The notes beneath the pieces were generated by a model, which was given only the letters and a program-made list of their open reading frames with translations, searched no databases and was not told the DNA's origin. A stretch of 64,000 bases of DNA, from assembly GCA_964464925.1 (NCBI GenBank), contig CAYXLI010000010.1, positions 62,001-126,000 on the forward strand, in the 5' to 3' direction. Made by a program: the position numbers and the translations under genes. Positions 8,887 through 16,178 of the stretch are shown in pieces (the first letter of the stretch is position 1; each line of letters begins with the position of its first letter). The DNA is from CAYXLI01 sp964464925. GTDB taxonomy: Bacteria; Acidobacteriota; Terriglobia; Bryobacterales; Bryobacteraceae.

Positions 8887-9869
8887 CGTTTGCGCTCCAC
8901 CGGTTCTGCCCGGTAGAGAATTGCGAACCCGAGAGCAAGGAATGCACCTGCAAATCCCAGAACCCAGTAGAGTCTGGAGTACACTCGCGGTTTTGCTTCA
9001 TCGATCTTGTCGTCGGGTTGCGATTCCGATGGTGCGCCTCCGCCCGCGGCTTCCGCGGCAGCACGAAGAGAGCCTGTGCCTTCTATGGCCGCCTTATACT
9101 CATTTCCCTTCACTTCGTAGATGGTGGCTTGCGTTCTTGGTTCTACGCCGAGGTTGGACAAATTGTCGGCCTTCAGCGTCACACCCTTCGGCACTACGAT
9201 CCGAACCGGTCCGCCTCCATGCAGAATCTTGCTTTCAAACGTCTTCACCGGACCTAGGGAATAGGCGAGGTTGAACGTGGTCTCACCTGGGCGAACCGGG
9301 TAGTTCACCACGTATTCATTGGGACGCTTGCCCTTTTCCGCAGAACGGCTGATGGGCATGCCTCCCGGTCCCTTTACCTGCACGACGATGTCTCCCGCGC
9401 CCGGCGGCACATAGAAGTGCAGCGTGCCCGAGGGATCGCTAAACGTCTGCTTGCCGGAGTTCTGGTAAATCATGCTCTCATTCACGCCGAGCGCCTTGTC
9501 GCTTGGTTCCAGCAGAATCATGTGCTGCGAAACCTGCGTATCCACGGGTTTGGCGGATGCGTTATAGACCTCCGCGTCGATGCCTGTTGTGGGAGAGCCG
9601 GGCGGCAGCATCTTGTTATAGCTCACGCCCTCATACTGCGATTGCAACAGGTAAGGCGTACCCGCCGTGACGGACGCGTCGATCTTGAACGCGCCCGCGG
9701 AGTCCGTCTTGGTGGATCCCGCCGTCTCCATGCCAGCGCCGAGCTTCACCAGCGTTACGGTCACGCCCGCCTGCGGCTTGCCTGTGGTTCGATTGACCAC
9801 TACGCCGTCAACAGCGGCGAAACATACGGGGGCTGCAATCAGCAACGCGATGAGAGAGATTGGTTTCAT
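8883..9869 (-). CDS. Exported carboxypeptidase-regulatory-like membrane protein in ccm operon
   Basis: About 328 residues. A signal peptide (MKPISLIALLIAAPVCFAA) is followed by a beta-sandwich like the carboxypeptidase regulatory domain (DGVVVNRTTGKPQAGVTVTL). A second beta-rich region follows, then a Gly/Ala linker and one C-terminal transmembrane segment (LYWVLGFAGAFLALGFAILY) with a basic tail. The bulk should therefore lie in the periplasm. It overlaps both the zinc-ribbon gene upstream and ccmA downstream by 4 nt, implying translational coupling. It is not part of textbook System I; a periplasmic role in cytochrome c assembly is inferred only from operon position. Confidence 0.75.
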   Translation of the reverse strand: MKPISLIALLIAAPVCFAAVDGVVVNRTTGKPQAGVTVTLVKLGAGMETAGSTKTDSAGAFKIDASVTAGTPYLLQSQYEGVSYNKMLPPGSPTTGIDAEVYNASAKPVDTQVSQHMILLEPSDKALGVNESMIYQNSGKQTFSDPSGTLHFYVPPGAGDIVVQVKGPGGMPISRSAEKGKRPNEYVVNYPVRPGETTFNLAYSLGPVKTFESKILHGGGPVRIVVPKGVTLKADNLSNLGVEPRTQATIYEVKGNEYKAAIEGTGSLRAAAEAAGGGAPSESQPDDKIDEAKPRVYSRLYWVLGFAGAFLALGFAILYRAEPVERKR

Positions 9870-10282
9870 GCGGCGTCTCCTGCCATGCTCTTGCCGCACT
9901 CTCCGCAATACTTCAGAGCCTTTTCAAACTTTGCACCGCAGTGCGGACAGACTTTTGATGACAGTTCCGCGGATCGTTGTTGCTGATTTTTCGACACAGG
10001 CTTCGGCTGCGGTTGCGATCCCTTGATCCTATCGATCTCCGCAAGAATGATGGCGAGCTGACCTTGCAGTCCCTGTTTGGTGCGCTGGTAATCCTCGTCG
10101 GAGAGCTTACCCACACGGTATTCGAACTGCAGGTCTCGAAGGCTTTCGTAAATAGCCGTCTTGCGGACCTCCAGGTGATGGAAGGGCGACACGGGTTCAG
10201 GTTCCGGCAGATCCTGAGAGCGGATCCGGAACAAATACCAAAGAATCAAAATGACGAGAGTGGCTGCGACGGCGAGATACAT
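9866..10282 (-). CDS. Membrane-anchored zinc-ribbon protein in ccm operon (CcmI-like N-terminus)
   Basis: 138 residues. A single N-terminal transmembrane segment (VAATLVILILWYLF) is followed by a helical stretch (LRDLQFEYRVGKLSDEDYQ) resembling the start of CcmI proteins. A Gln/Pro linker leads to a C-terminal zinc ribbon, CPHCGAKFEKALKYCGECG. The start abuts the ccmH stop, and the end overlaps the next gene by 4 nt. It may stand in for CcmI, which delivers apocytochrome, but with a cytoplasmic zinc ribbon instead of TPRs. Function inferred. Confidence 0.75.
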   Translation of the reverse strand: MYLAVAATLVILILWYLFRIRSQDLPEPEPVSPFHHLEVRKTAIYESLRDLQFEYRVGKLSDEDYQRTKQGLQGQLAIILAEIDRIKGSQPQPKPVSKNQQQRSAELSSKVCPHCGAKFEKALKYCGECGKSMAGDAA

Positions 10283-10759
10283 TTATTCGAGTTTCGACAC
10301 TTCCTTGTCGATGCGATCGCGATAGCGGGCGAGCACCTCAGGGTCGACTTCCGGCATGGCAGCCGCTGGAGCGCGTCTCGGATGATAGCGCTTGATGTAA
10401 AGGGTCAAGCCGAGCAGGCCGAGCGCAAGTGCGACAAACGGCATGACCCAGGCCAAGAGAGAAAAACCTTCGGTCGGCGGCACTGCCAGTGCCGATAGTC
10501 CCGACTCCTGTACGAACGTGTGAAGAATCTGGTCGTCTGACTTGCCTTCGGCCTGCAGACCGGCAATCTTCTTACGTGCAGGATCCGAGTAGTGGCATTG
10601 CAGCATAGTGCAGGTGCCCACGGAATTGTTGCACCCGCACTTGCAAGCGAGTTTGTCAGCCACGCGGCGCACCGCGGGGCTCATGATGTCACTCGATGTC
10701 TGCGGAAGGCAGATCGCAGCGAGGAGGAGGAACAGAAAACTACTTTTCCACTGGCGCAT
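10283..10759 (-). CDS. ccmH: CcmH/CycL-like cytochrome c biogenesis protein, Cys-rich variant
   Basis: About 158 residues with a signal peptide (MRQWKSSFLFLLLAAICLPQ), a Cys-rich domain, one transmembrane segment (LLAWVMPFVALALGLLGLTLY) and a short tail. CcmH normally reduces apocytochrome CxxCH through an LRCxxC pair. Here the region reads KLACKCGCNNSVGTC then MLQCH: C39, C41, C43, C50 and C55 if translation starts at 10759. This CxCxC form is known from part of the family. A GTG at 10774 is another possible start. It overlaps the end of ccmF by about 20 nt and directly abuts the zinc-ribbon gene. Confidence 0.85.
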   Translation of the reverse strand: MRQWKSSFLFLLLAAICLPQTSSDIMSPAVRRVADKLACKCGCNNSVGTCTMLQCHYSDPARKKIAGLQAEGKSDDQILHTFVQESGLSALAVPPTEGFSLLAWVMPFVALALGLLGLTLYIKRYHPRRAPAAAMPEVDPEVLARYRDRIDKEVSKLE

Positions 10760-12752
10760 AGGTTTTTGCCACACCGACTACTTCCGTGCGGGCATACTGC
10801 AACCGAACTTTCGGCGGGATCAAGCATACCACCGTACCGAACACCAGCACCCAGTAGCCGAGCCAGATGCAGGAGACCAGCGGGAAAACATAGGCCTGGA
10901 ATACGAATTTCTTACCATCATTCGAAACACCGGCGAGATTGAGGTAGAGGTCTTCATTCAGCCGGCGGCGAATCGAGACGTCCGAATTCGGCTGACGGCT
11001 CGCCTTGTAGAACTTGCGATCCGGATCCATTTTCTGGAGCAGCTTGCCGTTCTGATAAACCTCCAACTCCGCCTTCTGCATCTGGTAGTTCTCGTTTTCG
11101 CTGTCGGTCACGTCGATCACTTTGACCTGGTAGCGGCCGATGTCGAACGTCTCACCCTTCCCTACTTCAATTGTCTTTTCCTGGTTGAACGCTGCCCCGG
11201 TAAAGCCGATGAACATCAGCACGATGCCCATGTGAACCAGATACCCGCCGTAGCGGCGCGTGTTGCGGTGCGTGAGTTCAATCACTGACGCGACCCAGCC
11301 CTGACCGCTTTTGGAGTGAATCGCGGAGGTCCCTTTTAGGAATTCCGAGAAGACCGTGACGGTCACAAATAGGCAAAGCCCGAAGGACATCAGAGCGTAA
11401 GGATGCCGGATACCGGCCACAACCAACACGCCCACGAGCACAATCGCGGCGGTCGCCGGCCACATGAACGCCTTCTTCAAACTCTCTATTGAACTGCGGC
11501 GCCATGCGATGAGCGGGCCCACGCCAGTCAGAAACAGTAGGAACAGGCCGATCGGCACATTTACCCGGTTGAAGAACGGAGCATCGACGCTGATCTTTTC
11601 GCCAGTAACGGCTTCGGAGATGACAGGGAACAGCGTGCCCCAGAGTACGGCGAAGCAACTCGCCAGCAGAATCAGATTGTTGAATAGGAAGCTCGATTCC
11701 CGCGAGACAACACTCTCCAGGTGCGATTCGCTCTTCAGGTAGTCCAGTCGGTCCAGGATCAGGTACGTGGTCGCCGCGATGCCTATGGCGAGGAATGAGA
11801 AGAAGTAGGTGCCGATCTGCGATTGCGCGAATGCGTGCACCGAACTCACGATTCCGGTTCGCGTGAGAGTCGTACCGAAAATGCAGAGGAAGAAGGTGAC
11901 TGCAACCAGCACCATGTTCCACACCTTCATCATTCCCTTCTTCTCCTGCATCATCACGGAGTGAAGGAACGCGGTCGAAGTGAGCCACGGCAGCAGGGAC
12001 GCGTTCTCTACGGGATCCCAGCCCCAGTAGCCGCCCCAGCCGAGCACCGCGTACGCCCAGCCCGCACCGAGAATAATTCCGCTGCTCTGGAAGAACCAGG
12101 TAACCAGTGCCCATTTACGCGTTGTGTAGATCCAGTCTTCACCTTTTTGCCGCGTGATTAGGGATGCGGCGGCGAATGCGAACGGCACCGTGAAACCGAC
12201 ATAGCCCAAATACAGAGCCGGTGGATGAATCACCATCGTCCAGTACTGCAACAGAGGATTCAGTCCTTGACCGTCGCCTACGTCCACAATGCCCTTGCCC
12301 TGCATCAGCACATTAAACGGGCTCACGATGAAGGTGATCAGCATGAGGAAGAACGCTTCCACCGTCATCAGGATGCTGACCACATAGGGCATCATGTCGC
12401 GGAACTTGCGGCGGTTTTGATAAACCACAATGGCCGAGTAGCAGATGAGAATCCACGCCCACAGCAGCAGCGAGCCGGCCTGCCCGCCCCACCAGGCGGT
12501 GAACTTGTAGATGTTGCTCATCGCCTGGTTGCTATGCTGTGCGACGTAGGCGAGCCGGTAATCACCGGCGATCAACGAGTAGATGAGAATGCCGGAAGCG
12601 GCAGTCACCAGGAACCAGACGGAGTAAACCGCTCGCTCCGCGCTCAGCGCCAAAAATGGCTTCGCCCTCCACTTCCCGATCAGAGACCCTAAAATGCTGT
12701 AGATCGATAAGCAGAAGGCGAGAAGAAGCGCCAGAGCGCCTAGGTTTTCCAT
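10740..12752 (-). CDS. ccmF: Cytochrome c heme lyase subunit CcmF
   Basis: A polytopic inner-membrane protein of 670 residues with some 14-15 hydrophobic segments. It carries the WWD heme-handling signature (WGGYWGWDPVENASLLPWL) near residue 245 and conserved periplasmic His residues (VIHPPALYLGY). CcmF takes heme from CcmE and, with CcmH, attaches it to apocytochrome c outside the membrane. It lies 22 nt downstream of ccmE, and its end overlaps ccmH. Length and signature fit the family well, so this is a firm call. Confidence 0.95.
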   Translation of the reverse strand: MENLGALALLLAFCLSIYSILGSLIGKWRAKPFLALSAERAVYSVWFLVTAASGILIYSLIAGDYRLAYVAQHSNQAMSNIYKFTAWWGGQAGSLLLWAWILICYSAIVVYQNRRKFRDMMPYVVSILMTVEAFFLMLITFIVSPFNVLMQGKGIVDVGDGQGLNPLLQYWTMVIHPPALYLGYVGFTVPFAFAAASLITRQKGEDWIYTTRKWALVTWFFQSSGIILGAGWAYAVLGWGGYWGWDPVENASLLPWLTSTAFLHSVMMQEKKGMMKVWNMVLVAVTFFLCIFGTTLTRTGIVSSVHAFAQSQIGTYFFSFLAIGIAATTYLILDRLDYLKSESHLESVVSRESSFLFNNLILLASCFAVLWGTLFPVISEAVTGEKISVDAPFFNRVNVPIGLFLLFLTGVGPLIAWRRSSIESLKKAFMWPATAAIVLVGVLVVAGIRHPYALMSFGLCLFVTVTVFSEFLKGTSAIHSKSGQGWVASVIELTHRNTRRYGGYLVHMGIVLMFIGFTGAAFNQEKTIEVGKGETFDIGRYQVKVIDVTDSENENYQMQKAELEVYQNGKLLQKMDPDRKFYKASRQPNSDVSIRRRLNEDLYLNLAGVSNDGKKFVFQAYVFPLVSCIWLGYWVLVFGTVVCLIPPKVRLQYARTEVVGVAKTYAPVEK

Positions 12753-12774
12753 AATCTGTCCTAACGTGTGCTAA

Positions 12775-13209
12775 CTACAGTGATGCCTGATTACTTGTAT
12801 GTACCGCAGGCTTCTGCATTGGCTTCGCTTCGTATTTCGAAGCGCACTTGGCTTGAATCTTGTTTGCGTGGAAGGTGCCGTCCGGCATCAGCCGTCCGTC
12901 GGCAAGTGCCTGCGCACCGTCGCGGAACGTATCAGGCAGCGGGTCAATGCCGTCATACATGACGTTCATCTTGAGCGCATCCTGGTGAATGGTGAAGCGG
13001 ACGGATTTTCCTTCGCGGACGATGGAACCTTGTTCGACATCTCCGCCGACGCGAAGGCGCTTGATATCGAGCGCACCATTGCCCATAGCCTTCACCTCGG
13101 AAATTGTCTTGTAGTACGTCTTCGTTTCGTTGACGCCGCCAGCCGCAAGCCAGGCGATTGTACCAATGATTGCGACCACGAGGACCGCGAACTTGGCGTA
13201 GGTCTTCAT
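12775..13209 (-). CDS. ccmE: Heme chaperone CcmE, CxxxY variant
   Basis: A 144-residue heme chaperone with an N-terminal membrane anchor (FAVLVVAIIGTIAWLAAGG) and an OB-fold periplasmic domain (RVGGDVEQGSIV, VRFTIHQD, YDGIDPLPDTF). Classical CcmE binds heme through His in HxxxY. Here the site reads AKCASKYE, giving C122 and Y126, the CxxxY type known from archaea and some bacteria such as Desulfovibrio. The start at 13209 is chosen because AGAGG lies about 7 nt upstream and it begins just before the anchor. It is the first gene of the ccm operon. Confidence 0.92.
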   Translation of the reverse strand: MKTYAKFAVLVVAIIGTIAWLAAGGVNETKTYYKTISEVKAMGNGALDIKRLRVGGDVEQGSIVREGKSVRFTIHQDALKMNVMYDGIDPLPDTFRDGAQALADGRLMPDGTFHANKIQAKCASKYEAKPMQKPAVHTSNQASL

Positions 13210-13440
13210 CTGTGAACCTCTGTTTTCTCCAGTATACCGCCGCTTTGGGCGGGGCAACCGGGGCACCAAAACGGGAGTTGTTGCAATCAGGGTACTTACC
13301 GGAGAATGCCTTGTCCGAGTGGGTGAATTGACGCACTGCCGGAGAGTTCGCCCGTTCCGGTCCGGAGCTGTACTTGGTGCTATCACTCACGTGACGGGAT
13401 GCTCACCACGACACGGTAAAATGACTGGCTGAGCCTGCTT

Positions 13441-14127
13441 TTGTCCAACCGCGTCGAAGAACTCTATCAGTTTCGAACTTCCAAACGCTGGCAGCAGCGC
13501 CTTTTCCGCGCTTTGGCTCCCCCGGCTCCATTTCTGATGGATCCGGACGAGAAGAATATTGATGCTCCGTTGGGCCGCTGGAACCTATACATTGGCGGCG
13601 CGGGCTCGCATGTGGATGGATATGTGAACGTGGACCTGTTTCCTTTGCCAGGCGTGGACGTAGTCGCGAATGCGGAGGCGCTCCCGTTTCGCAGCGGCTG
13701 CTTTCGCCGTGTGGAATGCGATGCAGTTCTGGAACATGTGGAGAATCCCGAAATCGTTATGCAGGAGATCACACGTGCTACTGAGCCGGGAGGGTTCGTT
13801 CACCTGGTGACGCCCTTCTGCCATCCTTTCCATGAGTACCCGAAAGACTTCCGGCGATTTACAATTGACGGATTGCGGCAGCTTGGAAGAGAGCTGGAAC
13901 TGGTGAAGGCTGGATGGCGTACCGGTCCGAGCGCGACTTTGATCGTGTTCCTGCTCGAATACGTGAAAACTTTCCTCCCCAACCGGGGCACTCGCGCAGT
14001 CGCACACGGCCTTCTCGGGTGGTTGCTGTTCCCATTGCGCTACCTGGATGTGCCGCTCCGGCGTTCTCCGCGATACGGGCACATCGGGAACCATTGTTAT
14101 GTTTGGTTGAGGAAACCGGTTGCATGA
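13441..14127 (+). CDS. SAM-dependent methyltransferase (class I)
   Basis: 228 residues. The class I methyltransferase core is visible as NLYIGGAGSHVDGYVNVDL (a modified motif I), then ANAEALPFRSGCF, DAVLEHVENPE, and an EPGGFVHLVTPF strand. The family resembles those acting on lipids or glycans. It has no signal peptide, but a hydrophobic stretch near the C-terminus may bind the membrane. The TTG at 13441 is used as start because the frame is conserved-looking from there; no good Shine-Dalgarno supports it, and the ATG at 13537 would be too late. It overlaps the next gene by 4 nt (ATGA). Confidence 0.75.
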   Translation: MSNRVEELYQFRTSKRWQQRLFRALAPPAPFLMDPDEKNIDAPLGRWNLYIGGAGSHVDGYVNVDLFPLPGVDVVANAEALPFRSGCFRRVECDAVLEHVENPEIVMQEITRATEPGGFVHLVTPFCHPFHEYPKDFRRFTIDGLRQLGRELELVKAGWRTGPSATLIVFLLEYVKTFLPNRGTRAVAHGLLGWLLFPLRYLDVPLRRSPRYGHIGNHCYVWLRKPVA

Positions 14128-14678
14128 ATCGCCGAATTGTATATTTTCTTGGCGGGCTCGCCGCGCTATTTGTGATTGCCGGCATTGTGTCGATGGCGGT
14201 GACCTGGAATAACGTCAAGAAATGGCAGCCAGTCAATGCGAAGGTGGTGTCGAACGAAGTGGTGCGCTTCCAGACTCGCCGGGGAATCATGCATCGCGGA
14301 GAAATTGAACTGCTGTACTACTTGAAGGACCTGCAGTACCGCATTCCGGTTTCGCTGCCCGATAGCTTTCCCACTTTTGAAGGTGCACGCGACGACATGA
14401 GGCGTTATGCGATCGGCACAACACAAATTATCCTCTACAACAGCGAGGATCCCAACGATATCCTTTTCAATATCGATCCGGCCAGATTCCTGATTTTGCC
14501 GGCTGTAACCATGGGCGGCGGGGTAGTGCTTCTGGTCATTTGTATATTTTTGTTTTTGGGAATGGCGAAAAAAGTCTGTCCGCGCTGCGCCTCCACGGTC
14601 ACCCGGCAGCACGCCTTCTGTTATGCGTGCGGCTTTCCGCTCCCCATCCGGGTGGATACGTTCCGGCAGGTGATATGA
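14124..14678 (+). CDS. DUF3592-like membrane protein with zinc ribbon
   Basis: 184 residues. The N-terminal transmembrane helix (GGLAALFVIAGIVSMAV) is followed by a beta-rich domain of the DUF3592 type: WQPVNAKVVSNEV, then ELLYYLKDLQYRIPVSL, and YNSEDPNDILFNIDP. A second helix (VTMGGGVVLLVICIFLFLG) leads to a C-terminal zinc ribbon, CPRCASTVTRQHAFCYACG. It is coupled to the methyltransferase upstream and to a similar gene downstream by ATGA overlaps. Function unknown. Confidence 0.8.
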   Translation: MNRRIVYFLGGLAALFVIAGIVSMAVTWNNVKKWQPVNAKVVSNEVVRFQTRRGIMHRGEIELLYYLKDLQYRIPVSLPDSFPTFEGARDDMRRYAIGTTQIILYNSEDPNDILFNIDPARFLILPAVTMGGGVVLLVICIFLFLGMAKKVCPRCASTVTRQHAFCYACGFPLPIRVDTFRQVI

Positions 14679-15259
14679 ACACACGCGTTCGCCTGAAAAT
14701 TGCCGGATATTTGTGCATGGCCGCAGCCCTCGCGCTGCTCGGCTTTGCCGGCTGGAAAGTCGTGCCGCAAATCGCCCTCCTCGCACGCACCAAGAGTGTG
14801 CAGGCCACCGTTGTGAGAGGCTCGATGCCTAGAGGTCAATCAGCGCCGGTTTTGGCGTTGATCCGGGAGCACGACGGCGATGGCTATGTGATCTATGGGC
14901 TCCGTGGGACGTTCTCTTACTACGTGAACGGCCAAAAAGTCGGGGAAGCGACGACGCCATTTCGTACGCGGGATGTTGCCGAAATCCTGAAGCTCCGCGA
15001 TGCGTATTCCGATTCGGATACCCATGAGATTCGTTATGATCCGGCTAGGCCGGAGACCATCTACATTCGACTTGGTCTTCACAACTTGTTCTCAGGAGCT
15101 ATGGTGTCGGCCGTGCTTGGCGCATTCGTGCTGCTGATCGTGGCGATGATCCTATTCCGTTTCTCCCGTGCGCCCAAGCTTTGCACGGCTTGTCAGGCGG
15201 AATTGGAAAACTACTACCAGTTCTGCCCGGGCTGCTCTGCGACCGTTTCGGCGAAATAG
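14675..15259 (+). CDS. DUF3592-like membrane protein with zinc ribbon (second copy)
   Basis: 194 residues with the same plan as the preceding gene: an N-terminal helix (YLCMAAALALLGFAGW), a beta domain (VQATVVRG, TFSYYVNGQKVGE, IRYDPARPETIYI), a second helix (AVLGAFVLLIVAMILF), then CTACQAELENYYQFCPGC. It is clearly a diverged tandem paralogue. It starts inside the previous stop (ATGA), so the pair is translationally coupled. Function unknown; two helices bracketing a soluble domain suggest a small membrane sensor or scaffold. Confidence 0.8.
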   Translation: MNTRVRLKIAGYLCMAAALALLGFAGWKVVPQIALLARTKSVQATVVRGSMPRGQSAPVLALIREHDGDGYVIYGLRGTFSYYVNGQKVGEATTPFRTRDVAEILKLRDAYSDSDTHEIRYDPARPETIYIRLGLHNLFSGAMVSAVLGAFVLLIVAMILFRFSRAPKLCTACQAELENYYQFCPGCSATVSAK

Positions 15260-15272
15260 CATCGAATGTGCC

Positions 15273-16170
15273 ATGAGCGCTTCGATCCTGGGGATTCATC
15301 ACGTAACCGCGATTGCTTCGGATCCGCAGAAGAACCTGGACTTCTACACCCGGTTCCTCGGTCTGCGGCTTGTGAAAAGGACCGTCAATTTCGACGATCC
15401 CGGTACATACCACTTCTACTTCGGCGATGAACTCGGCCGCCCGGGCAGCCTCATCACGTTCTTCCCGTGGCCGGCGTCCCGGCGCGGCCGGCATGGAAAT
15501 GGCCAGGTCAGCGTCACATCGTTTACTGTTCCGAAGGGCTCGTTGGCGCACTGGGCGGACAAGGCCAAGGCCGCCGGTCTTGAAGCGGCAGAAGCACCGG
15601 AGCGTTTCGGCGAGGAGGTCCTGATGGTGCATGATCCCGATGGACTGGTGCTGGAATTGATCGCGTCCGGCGATGGAGATGGACACGCGATTCGCAACAT
15701 TCACAGTGCGACTCTCGCGGAAATAGGCCACGAGCGGACCGCCGGTATGCTGACCGGCACGTTGGGATTCCGGCTGGTGGCGGAGAAAGGGAATCGTTTC
15801 CGTTATGCGGCTGGCGACGGCGGACCGGGGAACCAGATCGATGTGATTTGCGCCGGATGCCCCGCGTGCCCTGGGCGGAGCGGGTACGGTTCACCACATC
15901 GCTTTCCGGACTGCGGACGACGCACAGCAGTTGGCGTGGCACCACAAGCTTGTTCAGCTTCATCACAATGTTTCCCCCGTAATGGACAGGCAGTACTTTC
16001 ACTCGATCTATTTCCGGGAGCCAGGCGGGATCCTGTTTGAGATCGCAACGGATCCGCCCGGATTCACAATTGACGAACCAGCCGCGGAACTCGGCCATAA
16101 CCTGAAGCTTCCGCCGATGTACGAATCGCTGCGGCCTCGTATCGAGGCCGCATTGCCGGCGCTGGTATGA
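15273..16170 (+). pseudogene. VOC/glyoxalase-fold dioxygenase-like gene with one frameshift
   Basis: Reading from ATG at 15273 gives a good ring-cleaving dioxygenase-like (VOC) protein: ILGIHHVTAIASDPQKN, HFYFGDELGRPGSLITFF and VHDPDGLVLELI. After GGPGNQIDVICA (about 15853) the frame turns to nonsense. Moving forward one frame restores the family: PDAPRALGGAGTVHHIAF, then YFHSIYFREPGGILFEIA, ending at 16170. One base appears to be missing near 15851-15855 (TGCGCCGGAT). There is no slippery heptamer, so programmed shifting is unlikely. It is either a recent pseudogene or a sequencing error; both halves look otherwise intact. The metal ligands His (GIHHV), His (VHHIAF) and Glu (ILFEI) are all present across the two frames. 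Confidence 0.8.
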
Positions 16171-16178
16171 AATGACTG

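Noticed and set aside
15841..15860. Programmed ribosomal frameshift in the glyoxalase-fold gene
   Set aside because: No slippery heptamer or downstream stem; a missing base explains the data more simply.
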